A DNA stretch of 64,000 bases, from positions 1-64,000 of the forward strand of contig SVSJ01000006.1 of NCBI GenBank assembly GCA_015064355.1, read 5' to 3'. A program made the translations under genes and the position numbers. The notes under the pieces are model-generated. The model did no database searches, was not told the DNA's origin, and saw nothing but the letters and a program-made list of their open reading frames with translations. Within the stretch, counting starts at the first letter, position 1. Each line of letters opens with the position of its first letter. Positions 34,184-43,845 of the stretch are shown here, piece by piece. This DNA comes from Oscillospiraceae bacterium. GTDB taxonomy: Bacteria > Bacillota > Clostridia > Oscillospirales > CAG-272.

Positions 34184-35265
34184 GTATTTTTGATAAAGTA
34201 ACAGTTGTTATTCCCTCCTATAAGCCTGACGAGAAGCTGATCTCCACCTTGAACGGAGTAATCGACACAGGCTTTACTGACATAATCGTTGTTGATGACG
34301 GCGGCGGTGAAAAATACGCCCCCATATTTGAAAAGGTTAAGGCTATGCCCGGTTGCACAGTTCTGCACCACCCGGTAAATCGCGGAAAGGGTGCTGCGCT
34401 GAAGACCGCTTTTGCATATTACCTTGAGAATCGCCCGGAATCGGTTGGTCTCGTTACCGCTGATGCTGACGGTCAGCACCTGCCCGAGGACATTCTCGGC
34501 TGTGCCCGTGATATGGCAGAAAAGGAGAGCGTTATCCTCGGAGTAAGAGATTTCTCTCTCCCTCACGTACCGCCACGAAGCAAAGCCGGAAACCGTTTCA
34601 CCTCCGGATTTTTCAAGATCTTCTTCGGAATGAACATTTCCGACACACAGACGGGCCTTCGCGCAATTCCGAGAAAGTATCTCAAGCCGATTGCAGAGGT
34701 TGAAGGTGACAGATACGAATACGAAACCCATATGCTCTTCCTTATCGGAAAAGCGCATATTCCTATGGCGGAGCACACCATCGACACGGTTTATATTGAC
34801 GACAACAGTTCCTCTCACTTCAGAGTTGTCCGCGACAGCGCAAGAATCTATAAAATGGTTCTTTTGTTTGCGTTCAGCTCCCTTGTCTGCACGGTGATCG
34901 ATATTGTGCTGGATCTTACTCTCGCAACAATCGTTTCCGACATTTTGCAGGTATCAAATGTGTTCGCTACAGCGCTACTTGCGTTTGCGGGAGCAAGGCT
35001 TATTTCTGCAGTGATCAACTATTTCTTAAACCGATTTGCAGTTTTCAAGGACGGCGGTCGGATCTCATTCCCTCGCTACGTTTTACTTGCTTGCTCGATC
35101 TTCGCAGTAAACATAATCCCTATACTGATCGTTTTTGTTTTTCCAATTCCGTTTACAAACGCCATTGTTATGCCCCTCAGACTAATTGTGAGCCTTATGG
35201 TCTTCCCTGTAAGCTTTAAACTCCAGCATAACTTCGTGTTCAACAAATACAAATGTATTAAGTAA
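34180..35265 (+). CDS. Glycosyltransferase family 2 fused to a GtrA-like domain
   Basis: 361 residues. The GT2 domain occupies ~1-220, with VVIPSYKP, VVDDGGGE, LHHPVNRGKGAALKT and the metal motif TADADGQH. The C-terminal ~130 residues have four membrane helices and YFLNRFAVFKDGG, the GtrA signature (polyprenyl-phosphate-sugar flipping). Such fusions transfer a sugar to a lipid carrier and move it across the membrane. Second gene of the surface-glycan-like operon. Confidence 0.92.
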   Translation: MSIFDKVTVVIPSYKPDEKLISTLNGVIDTGFTDIIVVDDGGGEKYAPIFEKVKAMPGCTVLHHPVNRGKGAALKTAFAYYLENRPESVGLVTADADGQHLPEDILGCARDMAEKESVILGVRDFSLPHVPPRSKAGNRFTSGFFKIFFGMNISDTQTGLRAIPRKYLKPIAEVEGDRYEYETHMLFLIGKAHIPMAEHTIDTVYIDDNSSSHFRVVRDSARIYKMVLLFAFSSLVCTVIDIVLDLTLATIVSDILQVSNVFATALLAFAGARLISAVINYFLNRFAVFKDGGRISFPRYVLLACSIFAVNIIPILIVFVFPIPFTNAIVMPLRLIVSLMVFPVSFKLQHNFVFNKYKCIK

Positions 35266-35276
35266 AGGATCCTTCA

Positions 35277-36812
35277 ATGAATAAGAAACCGAAATTATCG
35301 TTCAAATACAAATATCTGGTGTGCGTGACGCTCCTTTTGTGTGTGGCGCTCATTGCCGTTGCTTATGTATGGACTCTCCTTGATGATTACGAGAAATCCC
35401 AGCCGGAGAGACAGGTCGAGGCGCAGATAGAGCTTCTCCGTGAAAGTGCTATTGACGGCACTCTCTGGAACAAGTATGCTCTTCCCGATGTTCCAAAGAG
35501 CAAGTACGAAAGTATAGATTTCAGAGAACTTTATACTACGCTACTGAAAAACAATGAAATCTCATACAAGCTCAAGCCCGGCACGTTCAGTGAAACAAGC
35601 CTGGTTTACGAGATCGTTTGGCAGGACAAATACGTCCTTGCTGACGTAACTCTCGAAAGCGTTGGTGAACCTGTGACAAAGCTTGCGGTATTCACAATTC
35701 AGGAGTGGGAAACCTCCTCTGTGGATATTGTTGTTAACGCTCAAACTTACACTGTTGAAGCACCTGCCGACTTTACTGTCACGGTCAACGGAATCGAGCT
35801 TGACAGCAGTGAAGCATCCCCTCTCGCTGACGGTTCCGTTAAATACACCTGTGAGAACATTTTTGTCAAGCCAGATATTGTTATCACATCACCCGAAGGA
35901 GAAATCGCAACATATAAACAGTCCGGAAAACGATTCAAAACTGTTTTCTACGATTTCAGCCTTACCCTCCCCGCATCTCTTACTGTTTATCTGAACGGAC
36001 AGCTCCACGAGGGAGTTGAGGTTGGCGACGGTACTGTTCGTCATGAGATCCGTGAGCTTTATGAACCTGAAGTTAAGATAACAGACCTTATGGGCAACAC
36101 CGTTGAATACACCGGCGGAAGCAGTCTTCCCCTTACATTCTGCCAGGTTATTGTTGACGATAATTTCTCCGTAACAATTAACGGTGAAATTGCTCCTGAT
36201 TCAATGAAGACTTTGTCTGACAATCCTGATTACGTGCATATCAAGGATTACGCTACCGGTGTTCCTCAGATAGCAACCTATAACATAGCTGTAGTCCTTG
36301 ACGATGCAAAAATTGTTGCATTGGACGAAGACAGCGGAGCAGTATTTATTGATGCCACCGTAAAATCTCACAATATAACCGATCGTAAGACCGGCAGCGA
36401 TGTGCCTGAAGACATAGCCGCAGATATCGACGTACTGGCAACAGCAAAAAAGTGGAGCCTGTTTATGTCAAAGGACCTGACCGGCAACAACTACGGCTTC
36501 TGGGATCTGGCAAACAGCCTTGTTAAGGATTCCTACCTCTACAACGTGGCTTACAAGTACGCGACAGGTATTGATATTACCTTTACAAGTATCCACACTC
36601 TCAAGAATCCGCCATTTGTCAACGAAACCGTGGACAACTTCAAGTGGATAACAGACGACTGCTTCTCCGTTGACATCGGATTTGACAAGCAGATGATTCT
36701 CGGAGACGGCAGAGATCTTACCGACACAATGTACTCAACATTCTATTTCGTTAAAAATGAACGCACGGGCAATACGTGGAAATTAATTCAGATAAAGGAG
36801 ATCGTGGAATAA
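35277..36812 (+). CDS. Membrane-anchored TcaA/YvbJ-like protein
   Basis: 511 residues: a single N-terminal membrane helix (~13-33), then extracellular repeats with the pattern TVTVNGIEL ... PDIVITSPEGE, LTVYLNGQLHEGV ... KITDLMGN and FSVTINGEI, as in TcaA-type proteins, and a C-terminal NTF2-like domain (~380-511). No zinc ribbon precedes the helix. TcaA-like proteins influence teichoic acid and antibiotic response; the role here is unknown but should be at the envelope. The final A of its stop is shared with the ATG of the next gene. Confidence 0.7.
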   Translation: MNKKPKLSFKYKYLVCVTLLLCVALIAVAYVWTLLDDYEKSQPERQVEAQIELLRESAIDGTLWNKYALPDVPKSKYESIDFRELYTTLLKNNEISYKLKPGTFSETSLVYEIVWQDKYVLADVTLESVGEPVTKLAVFTIQEWETSSVDIVVNAQTYTVEAPADFTVTVNGIELDSSEASPLADGSVKYTCENIFVKPDIVITSPEGEIATYKQSGKRFKTVFYDFSLTLPASLTVYLNGQLHEGVEVGDGTVRHEIRELYEPEVKITDLMGNTVEYTGGSSLPLTFCQVIVDDNFSVTINGEIAPDSMKTLSDNPDYVHIKDYATGVPQIATYNIAVVLDDAKIVALDEDSGAVFIDATVKSHNITDRKTGSDVPEDIAADIDVLATAKKWSLFMSKDLTGNNYGFWDLANSLVKDSYLYNVAYKYATGIDITFTSIHTLKNPPFVNETVDNFKWITDDCFSVDIGFDKQMILGDGRDLTDTMYSTFYFVKNERTGNTWKLIQIKEIVE

Positions 36813-37927
36813 TGGACAGAACAAGAAACCCTTCAAACCGCGCTCCCCGGAAATCAACTCACGGCAATCCTGCAGCGAAGATTATTTTACAGATTCTCGC
36901 AGTGTTTTTAACCGCTATAGTCATTCTCGCCCTCACTCTGGTTATTTCAGTCAGAATGATGTGCTCGGAAATCTCTCCGGCAGCCCAGAGAATGTTTGTT
37001 ACGACCCTGCTTGAAACCGGACAGATGAAGTTTATTCCCTCTCTGTTCCTCTCGGAAGAAAAGATCCAAGAGATCGTAAACACCAACTCCATGAGCTCCT
37101 TTGACGAGGAGGTTGACGACAGCCTTATCAGCGTTGGTAATTTCGGAAGCGTTGATATCGGCGGAACTGAAACCGGCAAGGAAGAAAAGGACATTGAGGT
37201 AATCGAGATCTCCGGTCCCACATATTATGCTAATCTTATCGTTGTTAAAGATCCTTCAAGAGTAAGCGTTGCTTCCATCTTCCCCTGGAGACACGAAGGT
37301 GTTACCCTTGATAAGCTAGTTAATGATGCGGGAGCTATTGCCGGTATCAACGGCGGGCTCTACAACTCATACAACAACTCCGGCGGAACTCCCTACGGTG
37401 TGGTTGTATCAAACGGTGAGATCCAGCTTAATGAGCCGAATCAGTGGCCCGGACTTGTGCTTATCGGTCTGACGGAAGATAATATTCTCCAGATCGTAAA
37501 TATTGACGGTATGTCAAAGGCGCAGGTTGAAAGCCTTATTAAAGATAAAAAGATTCGCGATGCTGTTACTTTCCAGGAAGAAAACAGCGACGTAAACAAT
37601 CACTTCGTTCAGCTCGTTATAAACGGCGAGGCTCGTGAGCTTAACGGTAAAGGAAGCGGACTTAACCCTCGTACAGCAATCGGTCAGCGAGCAGATGGAG
37701 CTCTCCTTCTTCTTGTTACTGACGGACGAGGCAAGAGCGGTCACCTTGGTGCTTCTGCCTCGGATCTCATTAACATTATGCTTGAACACGGTGCTGTGAA
37801 CGCGGCAAACCTTGACGGCGGAAGCTCATCCTGTATGTACTACGACGGCGAATATCTTATGACAAGCGTTACGTTCTATTATACAAATGCTTCCTGGAAG
37901 CTTCCTCTGGCCTTTGTTGTAAATTAA
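36812..37927 (+). CDS. Phosphodiester glycosidase (NAGPA-domain) protein, membrane-anchored
   Basis: 371 residues from ATG 36812 (TAATG overlap with the previous stop, AGGAG upstream). N-terminal membrane helix (~27-50), then the NAGPA domain (~130-370): INGGLYNSYN, NPRTAIGQRADGALLLLVTDG and NAANLDGGSSSCMYYDG. The family hydrolyses sugar phosphodiesters (mammalian GlcNAc-1-phosphodiester glycosidase, YvnB-like bacterial members). With the deacetylase and GT2-GtrA genes it completes a set able to build, flip and trim an N-acetyl-sugar decoration. Confidence 0.88.
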   Translation: MDRTRNPSNRAPRKSTHGNPAAKIILQILAVFLTAIVILALTLVISVRMMCSEISPAAQRMFVTTLLETGQMKFIPSLFLSEEKIQEIVNTNSMSSFDEEVDDSLISVGNFGSVDIGGTETGKEEKDIEVIEISGPTYYANLIVVKDPSRVSVASIFPWRHEGVTLDKLVNDAGAIAGINGGLYNSYNNSGGTPYGVVVSNGEIQLNEPNQWPGLVLIGLTEDNILQIVNIDGMSKAQVESLIKDKKIRDAVTFQEENSDVNNHFVQLVINGEARELNGKGSGLNPRTAIGQRADGALLLLVTDGRGKSGHLGASASDLINIMLEHGAVNAANLDGGSSSCMYYDGEYLMTSVTFYYTNASWKLPLAFVVN

Positions 37928-37937
37928 AAACTTAAAA

Positions 37938-37965
37938 AGCACTGTAAATTTACGGTGCTTTTTTC
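37938..37965 (+). terminator. Terminator after the NAGPA gene
   Basis: AGCACTGTAAA/TTTACGGTGCT (37938-37959), then TTTTTTC. Confidence 0.8.
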
Positions 37966-37974
37966 AATTTACCC

Positions 37975-38003
37975 TTGTAAAGTGGCAAATTGTGTGATAT
38001 AAT
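37975..38003 (+). promoter_or_regulatory. Promoter of proBAC
   Basis: TTGTAA (37975-37980), 17-base spacer, TATAAT (37998-38003). Confidence 0.75.
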
Positions 38004-38044
38004 CATTTATTATTTCATATTTCACTATTTGAAAGGCATTCGCT

Positions 38045-38812
38045 ATGAGAATCGCTGTAAAAATCGGAACATCAACCATTGCCCATCCCACGGGCAGACT
38101 TAATATAAAACACGTTGAAGATCTGTGCAAGACCATTTCCGACCTGGCAAACGCCGGAAACGAGGTTGTTCTAATCTCCTCCGGCGCCATCGGCATGGGT
38201 GTAGGTAAGCTGAATCTCAAGAGCCGTCCAACCGATATTCCCACAAAGCAGGCGGCTGCGGCAGTTGGCCAGTGTGAACTTATGTACGTTTATGATAATT
38301 TGTTTGCCGAGTACAATCACACAGTTGCCCAGATACTGCTTACAAGCGCTGACTTTGAAAGCCAGATCAGATTTGAGAACTTCAAAAACACCATGAACCG
38401 ACTTCTTGAGCTTGGGGCAATTCCCATTGTCAACGAGAACGATACTGTTGCTACTGATGAGATCGTCATCGGTGACAATGACACCTTGGCGGCTATGGTT
38501 TCTGTGGCGATCCACGCGGATCTTCTTGTGCTTCTCTCGGATATTGACGGTCTTTACACCGCCGACCCCCACAAGTCAAGTGATGCAAAGCTGATTGACA
38601 CTGTCGAAGAGATCACACCCGAGATCATCGCTCTGGCAGGGGGAAAAGGCTCCGAACTTGGTACAGGCGGTATGACCACAAAGCTTCGCGCCGCACAGAT
38701 CTGCACCGAGGTTGGTACTGACATGATCATCGCAAACGGCTCAAAGCCCTACCTGCTTTACGACATTGCAGAGGGCAAGGCTGTGGGAACAAGATTCGTT
38801 TCCAAAAAGTGA
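38045..38812 (+). CDS. proB: Glutamate 5-kinase
   Basis: 255 residues: the amino-acid kinase domain only (KIGTSTIAH, LISSGAIGMGVG, NENDTVATDEI, LLSDIDGLYTADP, GTGGMTTKLRAA), without the C-terminal PUA domain of longer homologues. First step of proline synthesis, phosphorylating glutamate. Normally feedback-inhibited by proline; residues cannot be judged here. First of proB-proA-proC, proA following after eight bases. Confidence 0.96.
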   Translation: MRIAVKIGTSTIAHPTGRLNIKHVEDLCKTISDLANAGNEVVLISSGAIGMGVGKLNLKSRPTDIPTKQAAAAVGQCELMYVYDNLFAEYNHTVAQILLTSADFESQIRFENFKNTMNRLLELGAIPIVNENDTVATDEIVIGDNDTLAAMVSVAIHADLLVLLSDIDGLYTADPHKSSDAKLIDTVEEITPEIIALAGGKGSELGTGGMTTKLRAAQICTEVGTDMIIANGSKPYLLYDIAEGKAVGTRFVSKK

Positions 38813-38820
38813 GGTTTAAT

Positions 38821-40077
38821 ATGACTACAATAGATATGCTGAAAGCTGCAAAGCGAGCGGCTCCTTCCCTTTCCCGCGCAAGCAGCGAAACAAAAAACAA
38901 GGCTCTCCTCTCAATGGCGGACGCCCTTATAGAAAGTACTGACAAGATCCTTCTTGCCAATGAGATCGACGTTAAGAATGCGGAGGGAAAGATCTCTCCT
39001 GTAATGATAGACCGTCTCCGTCTGACGGAGGAACGGATCGAGGGTATGGCACAAGGTATACGCGACGTTGCCGCACTTCCCGATCCCGTTGGGCTAAAGC
39101 TTAGCGAGACCATTCGTCCAAATGGACTTAAGATCACAAAGGTTTCCGTGCCCCTTGGCGTTATTGCAATAATTTACGAAAGCCGTCCAAACGTTACATC
39201 TGACGCGGCGGCGCTGTGCATTAAGAGCGGTAACGCTTGTGTGCTTCGCGGAGGCAAAGAGGCCTTCAATTCCGCGAGTGCTGTTGCTGATGCGCTGAAG
39301 ATCGGTCTCCGCAAGGCCGGTCTGTCGGAGGATCTTTTGTTCCTGGTACAGGACACTACTCGTCAAAGCGCGACGGAGCTTATGACTGCTGTTGGGCTTG
39401 TTGATGCCTTGATCCCCCGTGGCGGTGCAGGTCTCATTCGTGCTTGTATCGAGAACGCAAAGGTTCCTTGCATACAGACAGGAACTGGCATTTGCCATGT
39501 TTACGTTGACAAGGATGCGGATATCGGCATGGCTCTTAATATTATCGAAAACGCTAAAACCAGCCGTCCGTCTGTTTGTAATGCTGCCGAATGCTGTATT
39601 GTTCACAGGGATATTGCCAGTGAATTTCTCCCGAAGATGCGGGAGAGACTGGTTGGGGATCGCGAAAAGTCTGGCAAAACTCCCGTCGAGCTGCGTCTTG
39701 ACGAATCTTCTGCAAAGATCATCGACGGAACTCTGGCAGGCGATGCAGATTTCGACACAGAATTCCTCGACTATATTCTCGCAGTAAAAATCGTTGACAG
39801 CGTCGAGGAGGCTGCAGAGCATATCACCGCGCACTCTACCACCCACAGCGAGGCGATTGTCACAAACAATGACGATACAGCTGCTTATTTCGTTTCTGCA
39901 GTTGATAGCTCGTCGGTTTACGTTAATGCTTCCACCCGCTTTACCGACGGCGGAGAATTCGGTCTCGGATGTGAAATGGGCATTTCCACGCAAAAGCTAC
40001 ACGCAAGAGGTCCTATGGGACTTTCCGAGCTTACTTCTTATAAATACGTGATCTACGGTAACGGTCAGACACGCTGA
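38821..40077 (+). CDS. proA: Glutamate-5-semialdehyde dehydrogenase
   Basis: 418 residues from ATG 38821 (GAGG just upstream; an in-frame GTG four codons earlier overlaps the ribosome site). LGVIAIIYESRPNVT, SGNACVLRGGKEA and the catalytic Cys in TGTGICHVYVD (~227) identify it. Reduces glutamyl-5-phosphate with NADPH. Near-complete length. Confidence 0.97.
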   Translation: MTTIDMLKAAKRAAPSLSRASSETKNKALLSMADALIESTDKILLANEIDVKNAEGKISPVMIDRLRLTEERIEGMAQGIRDVAALPDPVGLKLSETIRPNGLKITKVSVPLGVIAIIYESRPNVTSDAAALCIKSGNACVLRGGKEAFNSASAVADALKIGLRKAGLSEDLLFLVQDTTRQSATELMTAVGLVDALIPRGGAGLIRACIENAKVPCIQTGTGICHVYVDKDADIGMALNIIENAKTSRPSVCNAAECCIVHRDIASEFLPKMRERLVGDREKSGKTPVELRLDESSAKIIDGTLAGDADFDTEFLDYILAVKIVDSVEEAAEHITAHSTTHSEAIVTNNDDTAAYFVSAVDSSSVYVNASTRFTDGGEFGLGCEMGISTQKLHARGPMGLSELTSYKYVIYGNGQTR

Positions 40078-40088
40078 CGGAGGATATT

Positions 40089-40892
40089 ATGAGAAAAATC
40101 AAAATCGGATTTATCGGTTGCGGAAATATGGGCGGTGCTATTGCCTCCAGAGTTGCTCAGTATGAGGACGCCATCGTTTTCGTCAGCGATTATTCTGTAG
40201 AAAAAGCAGAAAAATTCGCCTCTGAAATCGGTGCTGCGACTTCAGACAATTTTGAAATTGCAAAAAAGTGTGATTATATCTTTCTTGCAGTAAAGCCGCA
40301 GGTAATGGCAGGAGTATTGACTGAAATAAAAGAAACTCTTGCCTCACGCAAGGACAGATTCGTCCTTGTTAGCATGGCGGCAGGCATTACTATCGAGAAA
40401 ATCAAGTCTCTCTGCGGCGACTTCTCTGTTATCCGCATTATGCCAAACACTCCCGTGGCGGTCGGCTGCGGTATGATCGTTTATGCCACATCCGCTGACG
40501 TGAGCAAAGAAGAAACGGAGAATTTCGCAGCATTTATGAAGGACTGCGGCAGGCTTGATCCCATTGACGAAGGAAAGATCGACGCGGCAACTGCAATTCA
40601 CGGTTGCGGTCCTGCATTCGTATATATGTTCGCAAACGCAATGGCCGACGCTGGTGTTGCCAACGGTCTCACAAGAGATCAGGCAATGGAATACAGCGCA
40701 CAGACTCTCCTAGGTGCGGCAAAGATGATACTTGAGTCAGGCAAACACCCCATGGAGCTCAAGGACAATGTTTGCAGTCCCGGAGGCAGCACTATTGCAG
40801 GAGTTATGGCACTTGACGGTTACGCTTTCAACGCAGGTGTTGAAGCTGCTGTCAACGCCGCTTACGAGCGTACAAAAGAACTTGGTAAATAA
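40089..40892 (+). CDS. proC: Pyrroline-5-carboxylate reductase
   Basis: 267 residues. NAD(P) motif GFIGCGNMGGAI (~8-19), VKPQVM, and the C-terminal dimer signature (KDNVCSPGGSTIAGV, ~228-242). Last step to proline; completes the proBAC operon, followed by a strong terminator. Confidence 0.97.
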   Translation: MRKIKIGFIGCGNMGGAIASRVAQYEDAIVFVSDYSVEKAEKFASEIGAATSDNFEIAKKCDYIFLAVKPQVMAGVLTEIKETLASRKDRFVLVSMAAGITIEKIKSLCGDFSVIRIMPNTPVAVGCGMIVYATSADVSKEETENFAAFMKDCGRLDPIDEGKIDAATAIHGCGPAFVYMFANAMADAGVANGLTRDQAMEYSAQTLLGAAKMILESGKHPMELKDNVCSPGGSTIAGVMALDGYAFNAGVEAAVNAAYERTKELGK

Positions 40893-40908
40893 TACAAAAG
40901 TACAAAAA

Positions 40909-40940
40909 CCCCGGAGGCTCAAATTTCCGGGGCTTTTTTC
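40909..40940 (+). terminator. Terminator after proC
   Basis: CCCCGGA (40909-40915) pairs with TCCGGGG (40926-40932), then CTTTTTTC. Confidence 0.85.
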
Positions 40941-40948
40941 CTTTTTGC

Positions 40949-40977
40949 TTGCAAAAGGTCGAATATTATGATATAAT
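40949..40977 (+). promoter_or_regulatory. Promoter of the SLC13-like permease gene
   Basis: TTGCAA (40949-40954), 17-base spacer, TATAAT (40972-40977). Confidence 0.8.
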
Positions 40978-41014
40978 TTATAATAGATAGGTATTGATAT
41001 GGAGATATTATACT

Positions 41015-42295
41015 ATGAGTCCTATGATATTTTCACTCCTTCTTTTTATTCTCACATATGTACTGATGCTTGCGTTCCCAAAGTATCGTCCCATCATTGC
41101 ACTTACTTCTGCCGCAATCTTCATTATCAGCGGTATGATGCCACTCGGTGAAGCCCTCTCAAACATGGACAGCTGGAACGTTCTTCTTATGATCGCCGGT
41201 ACTATGGGTACGGTTTCTCTGATGATAGAGTCAAAGATGCCTGCTCTGCTTGCCGACCTGCTTATTGAGCGTGTTCCTAACGTAAAGTGGGCAATCGTTA
41301 CACTCTCACTCTTTGCCGGCATTGTGTCTGCGTTTATTGACAATGTTGCTACCGTTCTTATGATCGCTCCTATCGCTCTTGAGATTGCTAAGAAGTTTAA
41401 GATAAATCCCGTTGGTATGATCATCGCGATTGCTGTATCCTCTAACCTTCAGGGCGCGGCTACTCTCGTTGGCGACACTACATCTATATTGCTGGGTCAG
41501 CAGGCAGGAATGGACTTCCTTGACTTCTTCGTATACAACGGAAATCCCGGTATCTTCTTTGCGGTTGAGCTTGGCGCGATCATTTCCGCTATCATTCTGC
41601 TCTTTATCTTCAAGAAGGAAAACGGCAAGGTTGAATCCGGTGAACGTACTGTTGTTAAGGACTACGTTCCCACAGTCCTGATGGTTGGCACAGTTGTTCT
41701 TCTTATCGTTGCATCCATATTCCCGAACAAGCCTGCTATTACAAACGGTCTCATTTGCGTAGTTCTTATGGTTATCGGTGTGGTTTACGACTGCATCAAG
41801 AAGAAAGACTTTAAGGCATCCCTCAAAGTCCTCAAGGACATCGACTACGACACAATTCTTCTCCTCTTCGGTCTCTTTATCGTTGTCGGCGGCATCGAAA
41901 AGCAGGGTGTTGTTTCAGCTATTGCTAATCTCTTCACAAAAATTGGCGGCGGTAACCTGTTCGTTATCTACTCTATCGTAGTCTGGATGAGCGTTCTCCT
42001 GTCCGCATTTATTGATAACATACCCTACACCGCAACAATGCTCCCCGTTATGGCGGGTATTGCTCACTCAATGGGAGTTGACCCCACGGTTCTCTACTTC
42101 GGTCTCTTGAGCGGTGCAACTCTTGGTGGTAACCTTACTCCCATCGGCGCATCTGCAAACATAACAGGCATCGGTATTCTCCGCAAGGAAGGATATGAAG
42201 TTAAAAACTCCGACTTCCTCAAGATCGGTATTCCCTTTACATTTGCCGCAATTATTCCTGCTTACATTTACATCTGGATATTCTACGGCGTTTAA
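41015..42295 (+). CDS. SLC13/ArsB-like anion permease
   Basis: 426 residues from ATG 41015 (GGAG ten bases upstream). Eleven or so membrane helices in two halves, each with a conserved loop: AFIDNVATVLMIAPIAL in the first and AFIDNIPYTATMLPVM in the second, the ion-transporter superfamily hairpins, and GATLGGNLTPIGASANI near the end. The family moves arsenite, dicarboxylates or other anions with Na+/H+. No ars genes are near. Followed by pyk after 20 bases, hinting at an organic-acid substrate. Confidence 0.87.
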   Translation: MSPMIFSLLLFILTYVLMLAFPKYRPIIALTSAAIFIISGMMPLGEALSNMDSWNVLLMIAGTMGTVSLMIESKMPALLADLLIERVPNVKWAIVTLSLFAGIVSAFIDNVATVLMIAPIALEIAKKFKINPVGMIIAIAVSSNLQGAATLVGDTTSILLGQQAGMDFLDFFVYNGNPGIFFAVELGAIISAIILLFIFKKENGKVESGERTVVKDYVPTVLMVGTVVLLIVASIFPNKPAITNGLICVVLMVIGVVYDCIKKKDFKASLKVLKDIDYDTILLLFGLFIVVGGIEKQGVVSAIANLFTKIGGGNLFVIYSIVVWMSVLLSAFIDNIPYTATMLPVMAGIAHSMGVDPTVLYFGLLSGATLGGNLTPIGASANITGIGILRKEGYEVKNSDFLKIGIPFTFAAIIPAYIYIWIFYGV

Positions 42296-42315
42296 TTCAA
42301 GAAAGGATAAACGTT

Positions 42316-43731
42316 ATGCGTAAAACAAAAATTATTTGCACAATCGGACCTGCCTGCGACACTGAAGAAACCTTAACTCAAATGTGTCTCGCAGGTATGA
42401 ACGTTGCCAGACTCAACTTCTCACACGGTACTCACGAGGATCACCTTGAAAAGATCGAGCTCATAAAAAAGGTTCGCGAGAAGCTGGATCTGCCTATTGC
42501 TATTATGCTGGATACAAAAGGTCCCGAGTACAGAATCAAGACCTTCAAGGACAAAAAGATCACCCTTGCTGACGGTGACACCTTCACATTTACAACTCAG
42601 GATATTGTCGGTGACCAGACTCGTGTTGCTGTCAACTATGATCACCTTATGCAGGATCTCAGCGTTGGTGACATTATCAAGGTTAACAACGGTCTTGTAA
42701 TCTTTGAGGTTTGCGAGCTCACCGAGACTGATGCTATATGCAAGGTTATTTCCGGTGGGGAGCTTTCCGACAAGAAGAGCATGAGCTTCCCAAATAAGAC
42801 CTTAAGCCACGCTTATCTTTCAGAACAGGACAAGGCTGACATTATCTTCGGTATCGAAAATGACGTTGATTTCATTGCGGCATCCTTCGTTTCTACCAAA
42901 GACGATGTTGAATCAATCAGATGCCTTCTCAATACAAACGGTGGCGAAAGCATTAACATCATCGCAAAGATCGAAAACCGTGCGGGTGTTAACAACATTG
43001 ACGAGATCTGCCAGGTTGCAGACGGAATTATGGTTGCGAGAGGTGATCTTGGTGTTGAGATCCCTTATGTTGAGGTACCCTCTGTTCAGAAGCATCTGAT
43101 CAACAAGTGCAGAATGCTTGGCAGCCGTGTAATTACCGCAACAGAAATGCTTGAATCAATGATCCACAATCCCAGACCCACACGCGCCGAGATCTCCGAC
43201 GTTGCAAACGCGGTTTACGACGGTTCTTCCGCTATTATGCTCTCCGGTGAGACAGCCGCAGGTAAACACCCTGTTGATGCAGTCAAGACTATGAGCGAGA
43301 TAGCAGAATATACAGAGCAGCACATTGACTACAAACGCTGGTTCACCACCACAGATTATAAGATCAAAAACATCCTCGACGCTATCTCCCACGCAACCTG
43401 TGCTATGGCTATTGACGTTGGTGCCAAGTGCATTATTGTAAACAGCGTATCCGGTCTCACAGCGCGAATGGTTAGCCGCTTCCGCTGTCCTGCTGATATT
43501 ATGGGACACACCACGAGCCTCAAGGCTTGGCGTCAGCTTAATCTTAGCTGGGGTGTTACTCCCGTACTCAGCGAAACGTATAACTCCCTTGACGTTGTGT
43601 TCTATCAGGCCACACAGAACGCGAAGAGAGTGTTTGAACTGAAAAAAGGTGACAACATCGTTATCACCGGCGGTATGATCAACGGTGATCCCGGAAACAC
43701 CAACACAATCAAGGTTGAAACAATAAAATAA
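42316..43731 (+). CDS. pyk: Pyruvate kinase
   Basis: 471 residues, standard length without the extra C-terminal PEP-utiliser domain found in bacilli. Motifs: TIGPACD, RLNFSHGTHEDH, ARGDLGVEIPYVEVP and the phosphate-site loop TATEMLESM. Small departures from the usual consensus are DTKGPEYR (Ile replaced by Tyr) and TATEML (usually TATQML); catalytic Lys and Arg residues remain. Co-directional with the anion permease, sharing its promoter. Confidence 0.97.
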   Translation: MRKTKIICTIGPACDTEETLTQMCLAGMNVARLNFSHGTHEDHLEKIELIKKVREKLDLPIAIMLDTKGPEYRIKTFKDKKITLADGDTFTFTTQDIVGDQTRVAVNYDHLMQDLSVGDIIKVNNGLVIFEVCELTETDAICKVISGGELSDKKSMSFPNKTLSHAYLSEQDKADIIFGIENDVDFIAASFVSTKDDVESIRCLLNTNGGESINIIAKIENRAGVNNIDEICQVADGIMVARGDLGVEIPYVEVPSVQKHLINKCRMLGSRVITATEMLESMIHNPRPTRAEISDVANAVYDGSSAIMLSGETAAGKHPVDAVKTMSEIAEYTEQHIDYKRWFTTTDYKIKNILDAISHATCAMAIDVGAKCIIVNSVSGLTARMVSRFRCPADIMGHTTSLKAWRQLNLSWGVTPVLSETYNSLDVVFYQATQNAKRVFELKKGDNIVITGGMINGDPGNTNTIKVETIK

Positions 43732-43738
43732 GCCTGCA

Positions 43739-43772
43739 AAGCCCTCCTCAATTCAGGGGATGGCTTTTCTTT
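43739..43772 (+). terminator. Terminator after pyk
   Basis: AAGCC (43739-43743)/GGCTT (43762-43766) with inner CCT/AGG, then TTTCTTTTTTC. Confidence 0.7.
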
Positions 43773-43778
43773 TTTCTA

Positions 43779-43807
43779 TTGCAATTTTCGAGAGAATATC
43801 TTATAAT
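43779..43807 (+). promoter_or_regulatory. Promoter of the GH20 gene
   Basis: TTGCAA (43779-43784), 17-base spacer, TATAAT (43802-43807). Confidence 0.8.
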
Positions 43808-43845
43808 TAACTATATCAAATACTCCCGATTCAGGAGGTCAGATT

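Noticed and set aside
39094..39993. 299-codon open frame opposite proA
   Set aside because: Antisense shadow; no recognisable domain or start signal.
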